Shown piece after piece: positions 1 through 6,051 of a stretch of DNA of 7,630 bases. The notes beneath the pieces were generated by a model, which was given only the letters and a program-made list of their open reading frames with translations, was not told where the DNA came from and did not search any database. Source of the stretch: an uncultured Leucothrix sp. (lineage in GTDB: Bacteria; Pseudomonadota; Gammaproteobacteria; Thiotrichales; Thiotrichaceae). Location of the stretch: assembly GCA_938004025.1 (NCBI GenBank), contig CALKXC010000372.1:1-7630 (forward strand), given 5' to 3'. The translations under genes were made by a program, and so were the position numbers. Numbering within the stretch: position 1 is the first letter of the stretch; every line of letters starts with the position of its first letter.

Positions 1-591
1 ACTGCTTATAGAAGACACCAGCAAAAAAATCATATCAACTATGTTCTTCTCTCTGGTGTTATGGGCTTACTTTTAGTTGGGATAATGATTGTTTTAGTCG
101 TCCCTTCAAATCCCCAATCCATCGTTCGACAAACACCAATCACCCCGATTCAAAGCCCTGCAAAAGTCAATAAAATTACTTTAGCTGGAAACACGATGGA
201 GAAAAGTGCGTCAACTCAGCCTCTAACAGAATCTTACCAATCTACCCCACTAAAAAATGGGTCAAGAGTTCAGTTATTAATTAATGAACTAGAGTCTGCC
301 CTTGAAGGTGAACTGATGAAAGAGCTTCAGGCACGTGGGACTCCTTCCCAGTCCTCTAAGCAACTTAATGACTTATTCATCACATCTGATCAGAAGAAAG
401 TTTTTTTGTATAGCTTTTCATGGAAGCCAAACACCACCGGTTTTTATGGAGAAGGAAGATTCCTTTCAAGATTCCAGTTTGTAGACCGTGAACAATGGTT
501 AACCAGAAGTGGAAAGTTTTTCATCACGCTTAGTGAAAGTAATTCCAAGCTTAGAATTAAGCAATTCCACTTTGAAGATAATTTGCACTAG
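1..591 (+). CDS. Unrecognised membrane-anchored protein, probably truncated at its N-terminus by the window edge
   Basis: I do not recognise this protein. The frame is open from base 1 to the TAG at 589-591, giving 196 visible residues. The first in-frame ATG is at 61, but it lies inside a hydrophobic stretch (VLLSGVMGLLLVGIMIVLVV) and has no good Shine-Dalgarno. The codons before it encode a basic run (YRRHQQKNH), as expected for the cytoplasmic side of an anchor. I therefore infer that the true start lies upstream of the window. After the single membrane segment comes a Pro/Ser/Thr/Gln-rich linker of about 60 residues, then a polar domain of about 110 residues containing ELESALEGELMKELQ and a C-terminal part rich in aromatic and beta-type residues. 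The likely topology is N-in with a periplasmic C-terminal domain. It lies 37 nt before the next plus-strand gene and may be co-transcribed with it. The frame is well supported; the function is unknown. Confidence 0.65.
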   Translation, partial: TAYRRHQQKNHINYVLLSGVMGLLLVGIMIVLVVPSNPQSIVRQTPITPIQSPAKVNKITLAGNTMEKSASTQPLTESYQSTPLKNGSRVQLLINELESALEGELMKELQARGTPSQSSKQLNDLFITSDQKKVFLYSFSWKPNTTGFYGEGRFLSRFQFVDREQWLTRSGKFFITLSESNSKLRIKQFHFEDNLH

Positions 592-628
592 CGGCGTATA
601 AATTTTTGCAACAATTCTGCATGAAATC

Positions 629-1132
629 ATGACCATTGCCTCTGCAAAGACACAACTTCTAATAGATTCTAATCAGGCTGAACTAGGCAGCCTGCTTTCT
701 CGGTTCGGAATAGTAATTAATGTCATTAGCCCCGAACTAGAGATCCCAGGAAGCTTTTGGGGAGATGAAGAGGCGGGTCTGATTCGTAACCAGCTATACG
801 CAAGACCTGATACCCCAATACACTCCATTCTTCATGAGAGCTGCCACTACGTTTGCATGGATGAAAGGCGTAGATACACGCTTCACACCAATGCAGGCGG
901 TTCAGCGGATGAAGAAAACGCTGTATGTTATTTGCAAATATTGCTTTCAGACCATCTTAGCTTTACCAGTAAAACTAAGATGATGAAAGACATGGATAGC
1001 TGGGGATACAGCTTTCGATTAGGTTCGTCAAAAGCCTGGTTTGAATCTGATGCCTCAGAAACAGCTGATTGGCTTATTGAGCATAAGCTTATAAATCGAG
1101 CTCACGCCGTAACTTTCAATTTACGCCATTAA
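629..1132 (+). CDS. Conserved protein with HExxH motif, putative zinc metallopeptidase-like
   Basis: This 167-aa soluble protein has no signal peptide or membrane segment. Residues 69-73 are HESCH, fitting the HExxH zinc-binding and catalytic motif. About 22 residues later, SADEENAVCYLQ offers E95 or E96 as a third zinc ligand, an arrangement that recalls gluzincins and the ImmA/IrrE (M78) type. Other conserved-looking blocks are IPGSFWGDEEAGLI (39-52), LYARPDTPIHS (57-66) and DMDSWGYSFRLGSSKAWFE (121-139). From memory, similar unnamed proteins with the W-G-x-x-E-A-G-L and HE-x-C-H blocks occur in other beta- and gammaproteobacteria, but I cannot confirm this here. The ATG at 629 is the only ATG after the in-frame TAA at 599-601, and no clear Shine-Dalgarno precedes it. 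A weak promoter-like pair (TTGAAG 572-577, TATAAA 597-602, spacing 19) lies just upstream. Its TAA overlaps the ilvH stop on the other strand. The gene is secure; peptidase activity is an inference from the motif. Confidence 0.8.
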   Translation: MTIASAKTQLLIDSNQAELGSLLSRFGIVINVISPELEIPGSFWGDEEAGLIRNQLYARPDTPIHSILHESCHYVCMDERRRYTLHTNAGGSADEENAVCYLQILLSDHLSFTSKTKMMKDMDSWGYSFRLGSSKAWFESDASETADWLIEHKLINRAHAVTFNLRH

Positions 1133-1144
1133 ACCTTTAATGCG
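1124..1144. repeat. Imperfect inverted repeat across the convergent stop codons
   Basis: The arms are CGC(C)ATTAAA at 1124-1133 and TTTAATGCG at 1136-1144: nine pairs with one bulged C and a 2-nt centre, so a real RNA loop would open a few A-T pairs. The repeat contains both convergent stop codons (1129-1132). Neither side is followed by a T-run, so it is not a standard intrinsic terminator. It could be coincidental or could help 3'-end formation for both genes. Confidence 0.35.
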
Positions 1145-1629
1145 ACGCTGCCTCTAGCAATACCGATACAACCAGAACGCACTACCTCAATAATGGTTTG
1201 CTCACTCATAGCGTCAATAAAAGCATCTAACTTCTCGCTTTTTCCCGATATTTCAATAGTGAAAGTTTTATGACTTAAATCAATGATCTTTCCACGAAAG
1301 ACATCTGCAATTTGCTTAATCATTGTGACTGACTCGGCCTGCTTTGCTTCAAGCTTAATCAGCATCATCTCACGCTCAACATGCTGAAAGTCTGAAAGAT
1401 CTGTTACCTTCACTACTTCTATGAGTTTATTGAGCTGCTTCAAAATTTGCTCGATGATCTGCTCACTCCCACGGGTGACCAATGTCAACCGAGAGAGACT
1501 CTCATCATCCGTTGGAGCCACTGAAAGCGACTCTATGTTATAACCACGCGCCGAAAATAGACCCACAACTCGTGATAGTGCGCCTGATTCATTTTCCATT
1601 AAAACTGAGATTACATGTCGCATAGTCAT
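1129..1629 (-). CDS. ilvH: Acetolactate synthase small (regulatory) subunit
   Basis: This is the regulatory subunit of acetohydroxyacid synthase. It activates the catalytic subunit and carries the valine feedback site. The 166 aa align end to end with E. coli IlvH: an N-terminal ACT domain (about residues 4-77) containing ENESGALSRVVGLFSARGYN and IESLSVAPTDD, then HVEREMMLIKL (83-93) and the C-terminal small-subunit domain ending VVRSGCIGIARG. N13, G16, S19 and N31 match E. coli positions N11, G14, S17 and N29 around the valine site, so I infer a valine-sensitive enzyme. The chosen ATG at 1629-1627 overlaps the ilvI stop in an ATGA, indicating translational coupling. A second ATG two codons later would give the E. 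coli-like MRH start and cannot be excluded. Its TAA overlaps the stop of the convergent plus-strand gene. No ilvC follows, unlike many ilvIHC arrangements. The symbol ilvN is also used. Confidence 0.97.
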   Translation of the reverse strand: MTMRHVISVLMENESGALSRVVGLFSARGYNIESLSVAPTDDESLSRLTLVTRGSEQIIEQILKQLNKLIEVVKVTDLSDFQHVEREMMLIKLEAKQAESVTMIKQIADVFRGKIIDLSHKTFTIEISGKSEKLDAFIDAMSEQTIIEVVRSGCIGIARGSVALKV

Positions 1630-3329
1630 ACCAAAATCATTTCATTTTGACCCGCACCAGCAGGAATCATCGGATAAACATTTTCTTCAGGGTTAGTAAT
1701 GAAATCAAGAAAGTACAATCTCTCCTTATCATCAATCGCCTGCTTTAATGCACCTTCAACATCAGCTGGATCTTTAATCTGTATTCCAATATGCCCATAA
1801 GCTTCAGCCAATTTAACAAAGTCAGGCAAAGATTCCATATAAGACATCGAGTAGCGTTTCTGGTAGAAAAATTCCTGCCACTGACGAACCATGCCTAAAT
1901 AACCGTTATTTAACGATATGATATTGATCGGTAGTTGGTATTGAGTACAGGTCGCTAACTCCTGAATACACATTTGAATGCTGCCGTCTCCAGTAATACA
2001 AGCTACCTCAGCGTCAGGGTGTGCTAGCTGCACCCCCATTGCTGCTGGGAGACCAAAACCCATCGTGCCAAGGCCGCCAGAGTTTATCCAACGTAAAGGC
2101 TCATCAAACTTATAATACTGAGCTGCCCACATTTGGTGCTGCCCTACATCTGAGCAAACGTAAGCATCACCGTTAGTTAACTGCCAATATTTGTCAATAA
2201 CATACTGAGCGGTAATCACTTCGGTGCCTTGCTCGTAGCGAAGGCAGTCAGTCTTGCGCCAATCATTAATCTGCGCCCACCATTCTGCAAGCGCCTCTTG
2301 ATCTGGCTTTTCATCACGACGCTTAAGTTCAGCAACCAAATCTGTAAGTACTTGTTTTACATCACCAACAATTGGGATGTCTACTTTTACATTTTTAGAA
2401 ATGGAAGCAGGATCGATATCAACATGAATGATCTTTGCATTAGGGCAGAACTTTTCAATGTTTCCAGTAACACGATCATCAAAACGTGAGCCAATAGCAA
2501 CCACTAGATCAGACTTATGCATAGCCATATTAGCTTCGTAGGTACCATGCATACCTAGCATGCCCACAAATTGAGGGGCAGATGCTGGAAAACCACCTAG
2601 ACCCATCAACGTATTCGTGACAGGGAAATTAAGCAGTCTTGCAAGCTCTGTAAGCTCACTAGCGCCCCCAGAAAGAACCACACCTCCACCGGTGTAAAGA
2701 ATAGGAGTTTTAGACTCAAGCAGCGCTGTCGCTGCAAGTTTTATCTGTTTAGGATTGCCTTTTATGCTCGGATTATACGATCGAATATCAACTGTTTCGG
2801 GATATACAAATTCGATTTTTTCTTTGCCGTCAGTGATATCTTTCGGAATATCAACAACAATTGGCCCAGGGCGCCCAGAACCAGCAATGTAGAAAGCCTT
2901 TTTTATTGTTGGGGCCAGGTCTTCGATATTCTTAACCAGAAAGTTGTGCTTTACGCATGGGCGCGTGATTCCAATGATATCGACTTCTTGGAATGCATCA
3001 TTACCGATCAAAGCTCGTGGAACTTGGCCGGTGAAAACGACTAGCGGTACAGAGTCCAAGAAAGCGTCAGCAATACCAGTGACGGCGTTAGTCGCTCCCG
3101 GCCCTGATGTTACGATCGCAACTCCTACCTTGTTAGTTGCCTTAGCATAGCCTTCAGCAGCGTGTACAGCACCCTGCTCATGACGTGCCAAGATATGGTC
3201 AATCTCACCAGCGGCTTTATCTAACTCATCGTAGAGAAACAGTACGGCACCACCGGGATAACCAAATATGGTGTCGACGCCCTCTGCCTTTAGACTCTCG
3301 ACGAAAATCTTGGCTCCGGATATTTCCAC
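1626..3329 (-). CDS. ilvI: Acetolactate synthase large (catalytic) subunit
   Basis: This ThDP- and FAD-dependent cytoplasmic enzyme condenses pyruvate with pyruvate or 2-ketobutyrate to acetolactate or acetohydroxybutyrate for valine, leucine and isoleucine synthesis. The 567 aa are close to E. coli IlvI (574). The N-terminal ThDP-binding domain has FGYPGGAVL (22-30), the catalytic Glu51 in RHEQGAVHAAEGYA, and SGPGATNA (75-82). The central FAD-associated domain has GMLGMHGTYEAN (257-267) and GSRFDDRVTG (280-289). The C-terminal domain carries the ThDP/Mg motif, GDG at 447-449 followed 24 residues later by NN at 474-475. W484 in VRQWQE matches the Trp that favours 2-ketobutyrate in E. coli AHAS II. 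The start is a GTG at 3329-3327, strongly supported by AGGAG (3341-3337) 7 nt upstream. It is translationally coupled to ilvH. The leader holds possible regulatory structures. The symbol ilvB is also used for this family. Confidence 0.97.
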   Translation of the reverse strand: MEISGAKIFVESLKAEGVDTIFGYPGGAVLFLYDELDKAAGEIDHILARHEQGAVHAAEGYAKATNKVGVAIVTSGPGATNAVTGIADAFLDSVPLVVFTGQVPRALIGNDAFQEVDIIGITRPCVKHNFLVKNIEDLAPTIKKAFYIAGSGRPGPIVVDIPKDITDGKEKIEFVYPETVDIRSYNPSIKGNPKQIKLAATALLESKTPILYTGGGVVLSGGASELTELARLLNFPVTNTLMGLGGFPASAPQFVGMLGMHGTYEANMAMHKSDLVVAIGSRFDDRVTGNIEKFCPNAKIIHVDIDPASISKNVKVDIPIVGDVKQVLTDLVAELKRRDEKPDQEALAEWWAQINDWRKTDCLRYEQGTEVITAQYVIDKYWQLTNGDAYVCSDVGQHQMWAAQYYKFDEPLRWINSGGLGTMGFGLPAAMGVQLAHPDAEVACITGDGSIQMCIQELATCTQYQLPINIISLNNGYLGMVRQWQEFFYQKRYSMSYMESLPDFVKLAEAYGHIGIQIKDPADVEGALKQAIDDKERLYFLDFITNPEENVYPMIPAGAGQNEMILV

Positions 3330-3365
3330 GTTCTCTCTCCTGACTTAATATTCACTACTGGGAAG

Positions 3366-3397
3366 CTGTGATTTACAAGGCAATGCTTGTGCCACAG
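3366..3397 (-). promoter_or_regulatory. Stem-loop in the ilvI leader, overlapping an 11-codon reading frame
   Basis: On the minus strand an outer stem CTGTG/CACAG (3397-3393 with 3370-3366) encloses an inner stem ACAAG/CTTGT (3390-3386 with 3379-3375) around a 6-nt loop. A mutually exclusive GGCA/TGCC pairing is also possible. A short frame, MLYLCGTSIAL (ATG at 3408-3406, TAA at 3375-3373), runs through the structure. It has three Leu and one Ile but no Shine-Dalgarno. No hairpin with a U-run lies between it and the ilvI start, so classical attenuation is not supported. The function is uncertain. Confidence 0.3.
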
Positions 3398-3414
3398 AGG
3401 TACAGCATAATAAT

Positions 3415-3435
3415 ATGATTTAAGCTTTAAATCAT
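3415..3435. promoter_or_regulatory. Operator-like dyad upstream of ilvI
   Basis: This is a perfect inverted repeat: ATGATTTAA (3415-3423), spacer GCT, TTAAATCAT (3427-3435). It is AT-rich and lies about 85 bp upstream of the ilvI GTG, just downstream of the candidate promoter elements. It is therefore placed to bind a dimeric regulator near the transcription start. I do not recognise it as a defined site for Lrp, IlvY or another named regulator. A weak RNA hairpin is the alternative reading. Confidence 0.45.
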
Positions 3436-3439
3436 CCCA

Positions 3440-3482
3440 ATTATCTATATTGAATAAAAACCAATTAAATGCCATCTATCAA
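3440..3482 (-). promoter_or_regulatory. Candidate promoter region for ilvIH
   Basis: Two candidates fit the gap between the tRNA-Met terminator and ilvI. One is TTGATA (3482-3477), spacer 17, TTTTAT (3459-3454). The other uses GATAAT (3445-3440) as a good -10 with a poor -35, TTAATT (3468-3463). The first -35 box abuts the T-run of the terminator. Either would start transcription around 3433-3447, giving a leader of roughly 105-120 nt. A promoter is needed here because a strong terminator precedes the gap; which pair is used is a guess. Confidence 0.4.
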
Positions 3483-3520
3483 TAAAAAAGGCCCTTAACG
3501 CGTCACGCTAAGGGCCTTTT
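3481..3520 (-). terminator. Intrinsic terminator after tRNA-Met
   Basis: The arms AAAAGGCCCTTA (3486-3497) and TAAGGGCCTTTT (3509-3520) form a 12-bp stem. It is extended by GCG/CGC around a TCA loop, with a 2-nt bulge. On the minus strand the stem is followed by TTTTTTATT (3489-3481). It begins 7 nt beyond the encoded CCA of tRNA-Met and so ends that transcript and separates it from ilvIH. It also has TTTT on the plus side, but no plus-strand gene lies nearby. Confidence 0.92.
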
Positions 3521-3527
3521 AAGTATA

Positions 3528-3604
3528 TGGTGGCTACACCGGGATTCGAACCTGGGACCCCATCATTATGAGTGATGTGCTCTAACCAGCTGAGCTATGT
3601 AGCC
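3528..3604 (-). tRNA. tRNA-Met (CAT anticodon), elongator type
   Basis: The 77-nt gene has CCA encoded at 3530-3528. It folds as acceptor GGCTACA/TGTAGCC, D-arm GCTC/GAGC, anticodon stem CATCA/TGATG with loop CTCATAA (anticodon CAT at 3570-3568), T-loop TTCGAAT and discriminator A. It is nearly identical to E. coli elongator tRNA-Met, including the A-C mismatch in the T-stem that E. coli also has. The fully paired acceptor, with G1-C72, excludes initiator tRNA, which has an unpaired 1-72. A TilS-modified tRNA-Ile(CAU) is unlikely given the close match to metT. It has its own promoter and terminator. Confidence 0.96.
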
Positions 3605-3627
3605 AATCAATTTTGCTGAGGATGCGA

Positions 3628-3656
3628 AATATATCGGTATCGCATTCCAGTGTCAA
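3628..3656 (-). promoter_or_regulatory. Sigma70 promoter of tRNA-Met
   Basis: On the minus strand there is a perfect -35 TTGACA (3656-3651), a 17-nt spacer and a -10 TATATT (3633-3628), followed by the discriminator-like TCGCATCC. The start would fall near 3621, about 16 nt before the mature tRNA. The -35 box begins 6 nt after the ychF stop codon. Confidence 0.85.
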
Positions 3657-3662
3657 CCACGT

Positions 3663-4757
3663 TTAGACATTAAATCTAAAATGGACAACGTCCCCTTCCA
3701 CCATGATGTAATCTTTACCTTCTAGACGCCATTTCCCTGCCTCTTTAGCACCAGACTCACCCTTATGTTGAACATAATCGTCATAAGCTATGACCTCAGC
3801 CCTAATGAAGCCTCGTTCAAAGTCAGTATGAATACGACCCGCCGCATTCGGCGCAGTGCCTCCGACAGAAACAGTCCAAGCACGTACTTCTTTTTCACCA
3901 GCTGTAAAGAATGTTTGCAGATTTAACATGCTGTAACCAGCGCGAATGACTCGGTTCAATCCGGGCTCGCTAAGACCCAAGTCTTCCAAGAACTCTGCTT
4001 GATCTTCATCTTCTAATTGTGAAAGTTCCTCTTCAAGAGAAGCACAAACAACCACTAACTCTGCCCCTTCGGTTTCTGCTTGCTTACTCACAGCGTCGAG
4101 CAAGGGGTTATTCTCAAAACCATCATCGCTGACATTGGCTATAAACAAAAGCGGCTTTATGGTGATTAGATGAAGCTCTTTCATCAACAAACGTTCGTCA
4201 TCTTCCAAGTCAAATGATCGAGCGGGTAACCCTTCTCCAAGATGCTCATACAAGCGCTCAAACAAGGCTTTCTGAGAGATGGCATCTTTATTTCCGGAAC
4301 GAGTATTTTTTGTCACTCGCTGTATTGCACGCTCAACGGTATCTAAGTCCGCTAGTGCCAACTCAGTATTAATGGTTTCTATGTCAGCTAAAGGGTCAAC
4401 CTTACCGTTAACATGCATAATGTCATCGTTTTCAAAACAACGAACAACTTGAGCAATAGCATCTGTTTCACGGATATGAGAGAGAAACTTATTACCTAAA
4501 CCTTCACCTTTTGAAGCACCTTCAACCAAGCCTGCAATATCCACAAACTCCATTGTTGTTGGGATGACTCTTTCTTTAGGCTTGACGATATCAGCTAACG
4601 TCGCCAATCGTAGATCAGGAACAGGAACAATACCGACGTTTGGCTCAATCGTACAAAAAGGGTAGTTCTCTGCCGAGATACCTGCTTTAGTTAGCGCATT
4701 AAACAAGGTTGATTTACCCACATTTGGTAAGCCGACAATTCCGCATTTAAAACCCAT
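3663..4757 (-). CDS. ychF: Redox-regulated ribosome-associated ATPase YchF (OLA1 family)
   Basis: YchF is an Obg-family P-loop NTPase that prefers ATP over GTP, associates with ribosomes and is linked to stress responses and start-codon fidelity. The 364 aa match E. coli YchF (363) throughout. The P-loop is GLPNVGKS (9-16), followed by FCTIEPN (34-40) and the Walker B/G3 motif DIAG (73-76). The helical coiled-coil insert spans about 130-200. ANVSDDG (207-213) replaces the GTP-specifying NKxD motif, consistent with ATP preference. H115 corresponds to the conserved His114 of E. coli YchF. The C-terminal TGS domain (about 280-363) contains [15 protein letters not shown] and ends VVHFRFNV. The ATG at 4757 is preceded by AAGGG at suitable spacing. 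It lies 22 nt after pth, the common gammaproteobacterial pth-ychF pairing, and is followed by an independent tRNA-Met unit. Confidence 0.97.
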   Translation of the reverse strand: MGFKCGIVGLPNVGKSTLFNALTKAGISAENYPFCTIEPNVGIVPVPDLRLATLADIVKPKERVIPTTMEFVDIAGLVEGASKGEGLGNKFLSHIRETDAIAQVVRCFENDDIMHVNGKVDPLADIETINTELALADLDTVERAIQRVTKNTRSGNKDAISQKALFERLYEHLGEGLPARSFDLEDDERLLMKELHLITIKPLLFIANVSDDGFENNPLLDAVSKQAETEGAELVVVCASLEEELSQLEDEDQAEFLEDLGLSEPGLNRVIRAGYSMLNLQTFFTAGEKEVRAWTVSVGGTAPNAAGRIHTDFERGFIRAEVIAYDDYVQHKGESGAKEAGKWRLEGKDYIMVEGDVVHFRFNV

Positions 4758-4779
4758 AGTTATTACCCTTTTATTTCTA

Positions 4780-5358
4780 TTACTGTGAATGCAAGGTATT
4801 CATTACTTTTTGCATATCACCAAGAACGATTCTTTCAATTTCTGACACTGCACGATCAATACTGTTGTTGATTTCAATCTCATCATTAACCGATGGTCTA
4901 GACAACACATAATCAGCAACCTTACTTGCCTCGCCAGGATGTCCAATACCCACTCTTAATCGCCAGTAGTCCTTGCCTATTTGAGCATGTGTGTCTCGCA
5001 GCCCGTTATGACCGCCATGTCCACCACCAGACTTCAAACGGATAGATCCGGGGCCGATATCTAGCTCATCATGAATCACAAGTACTTGCTCAGGGGATAT
5101 TTTGAAAAATGACGACAGTTGCTTTACAGATAAACCACTGCGATTCATAAAAGTATTCGGCTTAAGCAGCCAGACTGTCACACCTGCTATGTCAACTTTA
5201 CAACACTCACCAGAAAACTTCGTTTCTAGCTTGAAAGACCCTGAGAATCTGCGTGCCACTTCGTCAACAAACCAAAACCCGGCATTATGCCGGGTTTTGT
5301 CATACTTCAATCCAGGATTACCAAGGCCTGCCATCAGTTTAATCACTGAATCAGTCAT
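4780..5358 (-). CDS. pth: Peptidyl-tRNA hydrolase
   Basis: This enzyme cleaves the ester bond of peptidyl-tRNAs released prematurely from ribosomes, recycling the tRNA in the cytoplasm. The 192 aa are close to E. coli Pth (194). Catalytic-site residues are in place: N14 in GLGNPG, H24 in TRHNAGF (E. coli His20), M71 and N72 in NTFMNRSG, D97 in IHDELD (E. coli Asp93), and H117/N118 in [11 protein letters not shown]. The C-terminal lid ends VADYVLSRP and a helix. The ATG at 5358 has AGAGG about 10 nt upstream and gives an E. coli-like N-terminus. It starts 20 nt after rplY and ends 22 nt before ychF, so the three genes are probably co-transcribed. An unusually perfect terminator-like hairpin lies within codons 21-29. 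Confidence 0.97.
   Translation of the reverse strand: MTDSVIKLMAGLGNPGLKYDKTRHNAGFWFVDEVARRFSGSFKLETKFSGECCKVDIAGVTVWLLKPNTFMNRSGLSVKQLSSFFKISPEQVLVIHDELDIGPGSIRLKSGGGHGGHNGLRDTHAQIGKDYWRLRVGIGHPGEASKVADYVLSRPSVNDEIEINNSIDRAVSEIERIVLGDMQKVMNTLHSQ
5274..5298 (-). repeat. Terminator-like perfect hairpin inside the start of pth
   Basis: The arms AAAACCCGGCAT (5274-5285) and ATGCCGGGTTTT (5287-5298) are perfectly complementary around a single T. A realistic fold has 11 bp and a 3-nt loop. On the pth strand the stem is GC-rich and followed by TTTTGGTTTG, which resembles an intrinsic terminator with a short, interrupted U-tract. It encodes residues 21-28, including the catalytic His. It may cause partial termination or pausing, or may be a by-product of the conserved motif. 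Confidence 0.5.
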
Positions 5359-5378
5359 AACCTTAGAACCTCTTGTTG

Positions 5379-5954
5379 TTACTTGCTGATTGTGGCAATT
5401 GCCAAGTCATGACCTTCACCAAGAGCAAGCTGAACAGACTCAACGCCGTCTGGCAATGCTAGATCAGATATGTGAAGTGACTCACCCATTTTTAGGTCAA
5501 CAAGATCTACTTCGATGAACTCAGGAATATCTTTAACCAAGCAGCTGATCTCTACATCCATCATCGACTTAATTACGCGGCCGCCGTCAAGCTTGACACC
5601 AGCAGCTGAATCTTCGTTGATGTAGTGAAGTTGAACAGTGATTCTAACCTTCTCTTTACTGTTTACACGCAATAAGTCAGCGTGAAGCACTACCGGGCGT
5701 GCTGGGTGACGCTGCAAGTCACGCAACATAACTTTTTCAGAACCAGTTTCTAGCTTCAGGTTAATAATTGACGAATAGAACTGCTCGTCTTGCAAATGAC
5801 GTACTAGTTGATTTTCTGCCAAGCTGATAGATACTGCTTCGCCTTCACCACCGTAAACAACGGCTGGAATTTTACCAGTACGACGTAGGCGGCGGCTCGC
5901 ACCTTTGCCTTCATCTGTACGTAGTACAGCGTCTAATGAATATGAAATAGCCAT
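5379..5954 (-). CDS. rplY: 50S ribosomal protein L25, long (CTC/TL5-like) form
   Basis: L25 binds 5S rRNA in the large ribosomal subunit. At 191 aa this is the two-domain long form, not the about 94-aa form of E. coli. The N-terminal L25p domain (about 5-92) has the 5S-binding blocks GKGASRRLRRTGKIPAVVYGG (17-37, less the last residue or so) and LRDLQRHPARPVVLHADLLR (77-96). The C-terminal beta domain (about 100-185) has GGRVIKSMMDVEISCLVKDI followed by PEFIEVDLVDLKMGESLHI, typical of the TL5/CTC family. The ATG at 5954 is supported by GGAGA 3 nt upstream and by the MAISYSLDAVLR start. The 112-nt gap from prs holds two hairpins. It is followed 20 nt later by pth. The long form is usual for Pseudomonas-type gammaproteobacteria. 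Confidence 0.96.
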   Translation of the reverse strand: MAISYSLDAVLRTDEGKGASRRLRRTGKIPAVVYGGEGEAVSISLAENQLVRHLQDEQFYSSIINLKLETGSEKVMLRDLQRHPARPVVLHADLLRVNSKEKVRITVQLHYINEDSAAGVKLDGGRVIKSMMDVEISCLVKDIPEFIEVDLVDLKMGESLHISDLALPDGVESVQLALGEGHDLAIATISK

Positions 5955-5975
5955 GATTCTCCATGTAACAAAATT

Positions 5976-5989
5976 GGCCTATATAGGCC
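5976..5989 (-). promoter_or_regulatory. Palindromic hairpin in the rplY leader
   Basis: GGCCTATATAGGCC is a perfect 14-bp palindrome centred about 28 nt upstream of the rplY ATG. In RNA it gives a 5-bp GC-rich stem with an AUAU loop, followed by AAUUUUGUU and then the Shine-Dalgarno. It could be a leader element for L25 autocontrol, a weak terminator of prs, or a DNA-binding site. Confidence 0.4.
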
Positions 5990-6000
5990 TGAACAAATTA

Positions 6001-6035
6001 GAACTGTAGAATTCGCGACCAAATCTCTACAATTC
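6001..6035 (-). promoter_or_regulatory. Extended stem-loop in the prs-rplY gap
   Basis: On the minus strand GAATTGTAGA (6035-6026) pairs with TCTACAGTTC (6010-6001): ten pairs, one of them a G-U wobble. The stem can continue as ATTT/GAAT around a GGTCGC loop, with a single bulged G. Because the one imperfect pair is a wobble on this strand only, an RNA role in the rplY direction is more likely than a DNA site. Together with 5976-5989 it makes a two-hairpin leader. Confidence 0.45.
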
Positions 6036-6051
6036 ACCAAAAACTTAAATT

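Noticed and set aside
2229..2489. Plus-strand 86-codon frame opposite ilvI
   Set aside because: It lies wholly antisense to a well-conserved enzyme, with no recognisable domain and no upstream promoter or Shine-Dalgarno that I can see.
2944..3150. Plus-strand 68-codon frame opposite ilvI
   Set aside because: It is antisense to the conserved ThDP-binding domain and its composition reflects the ilvI codons.
3290..3475. 61-codon minus-strand frame running from the ilvI leader into the start of ilvI, considered as a leader peptide
   Set aside because: It overlaps ilvI in another frame, lacks a run of Ile/Val/Leu codons and has no good Shine-Dalgarno. The GTG start of ilvI has a strong one.
3330..3480. 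Classical ilv transcription attenuator
   Set aside because: No branched-chain-rich leader peptide and no GC-rich stem with a U-tract lies between the candidate promoter and the ilvI start.
3541..3565. A-C mismatch in the T-stem of tRNA-Met as a sign of a decayed tRNA
   Set aside because: The same mismatch is present in E. coli elongator tRNA-Met as I know it, and all other stems pair correctly.
5102..5389. Plus-strand 95-codon frame opposite pth
   Set aside because: It is antisense to conserved pth motifs and has no supporting signals.
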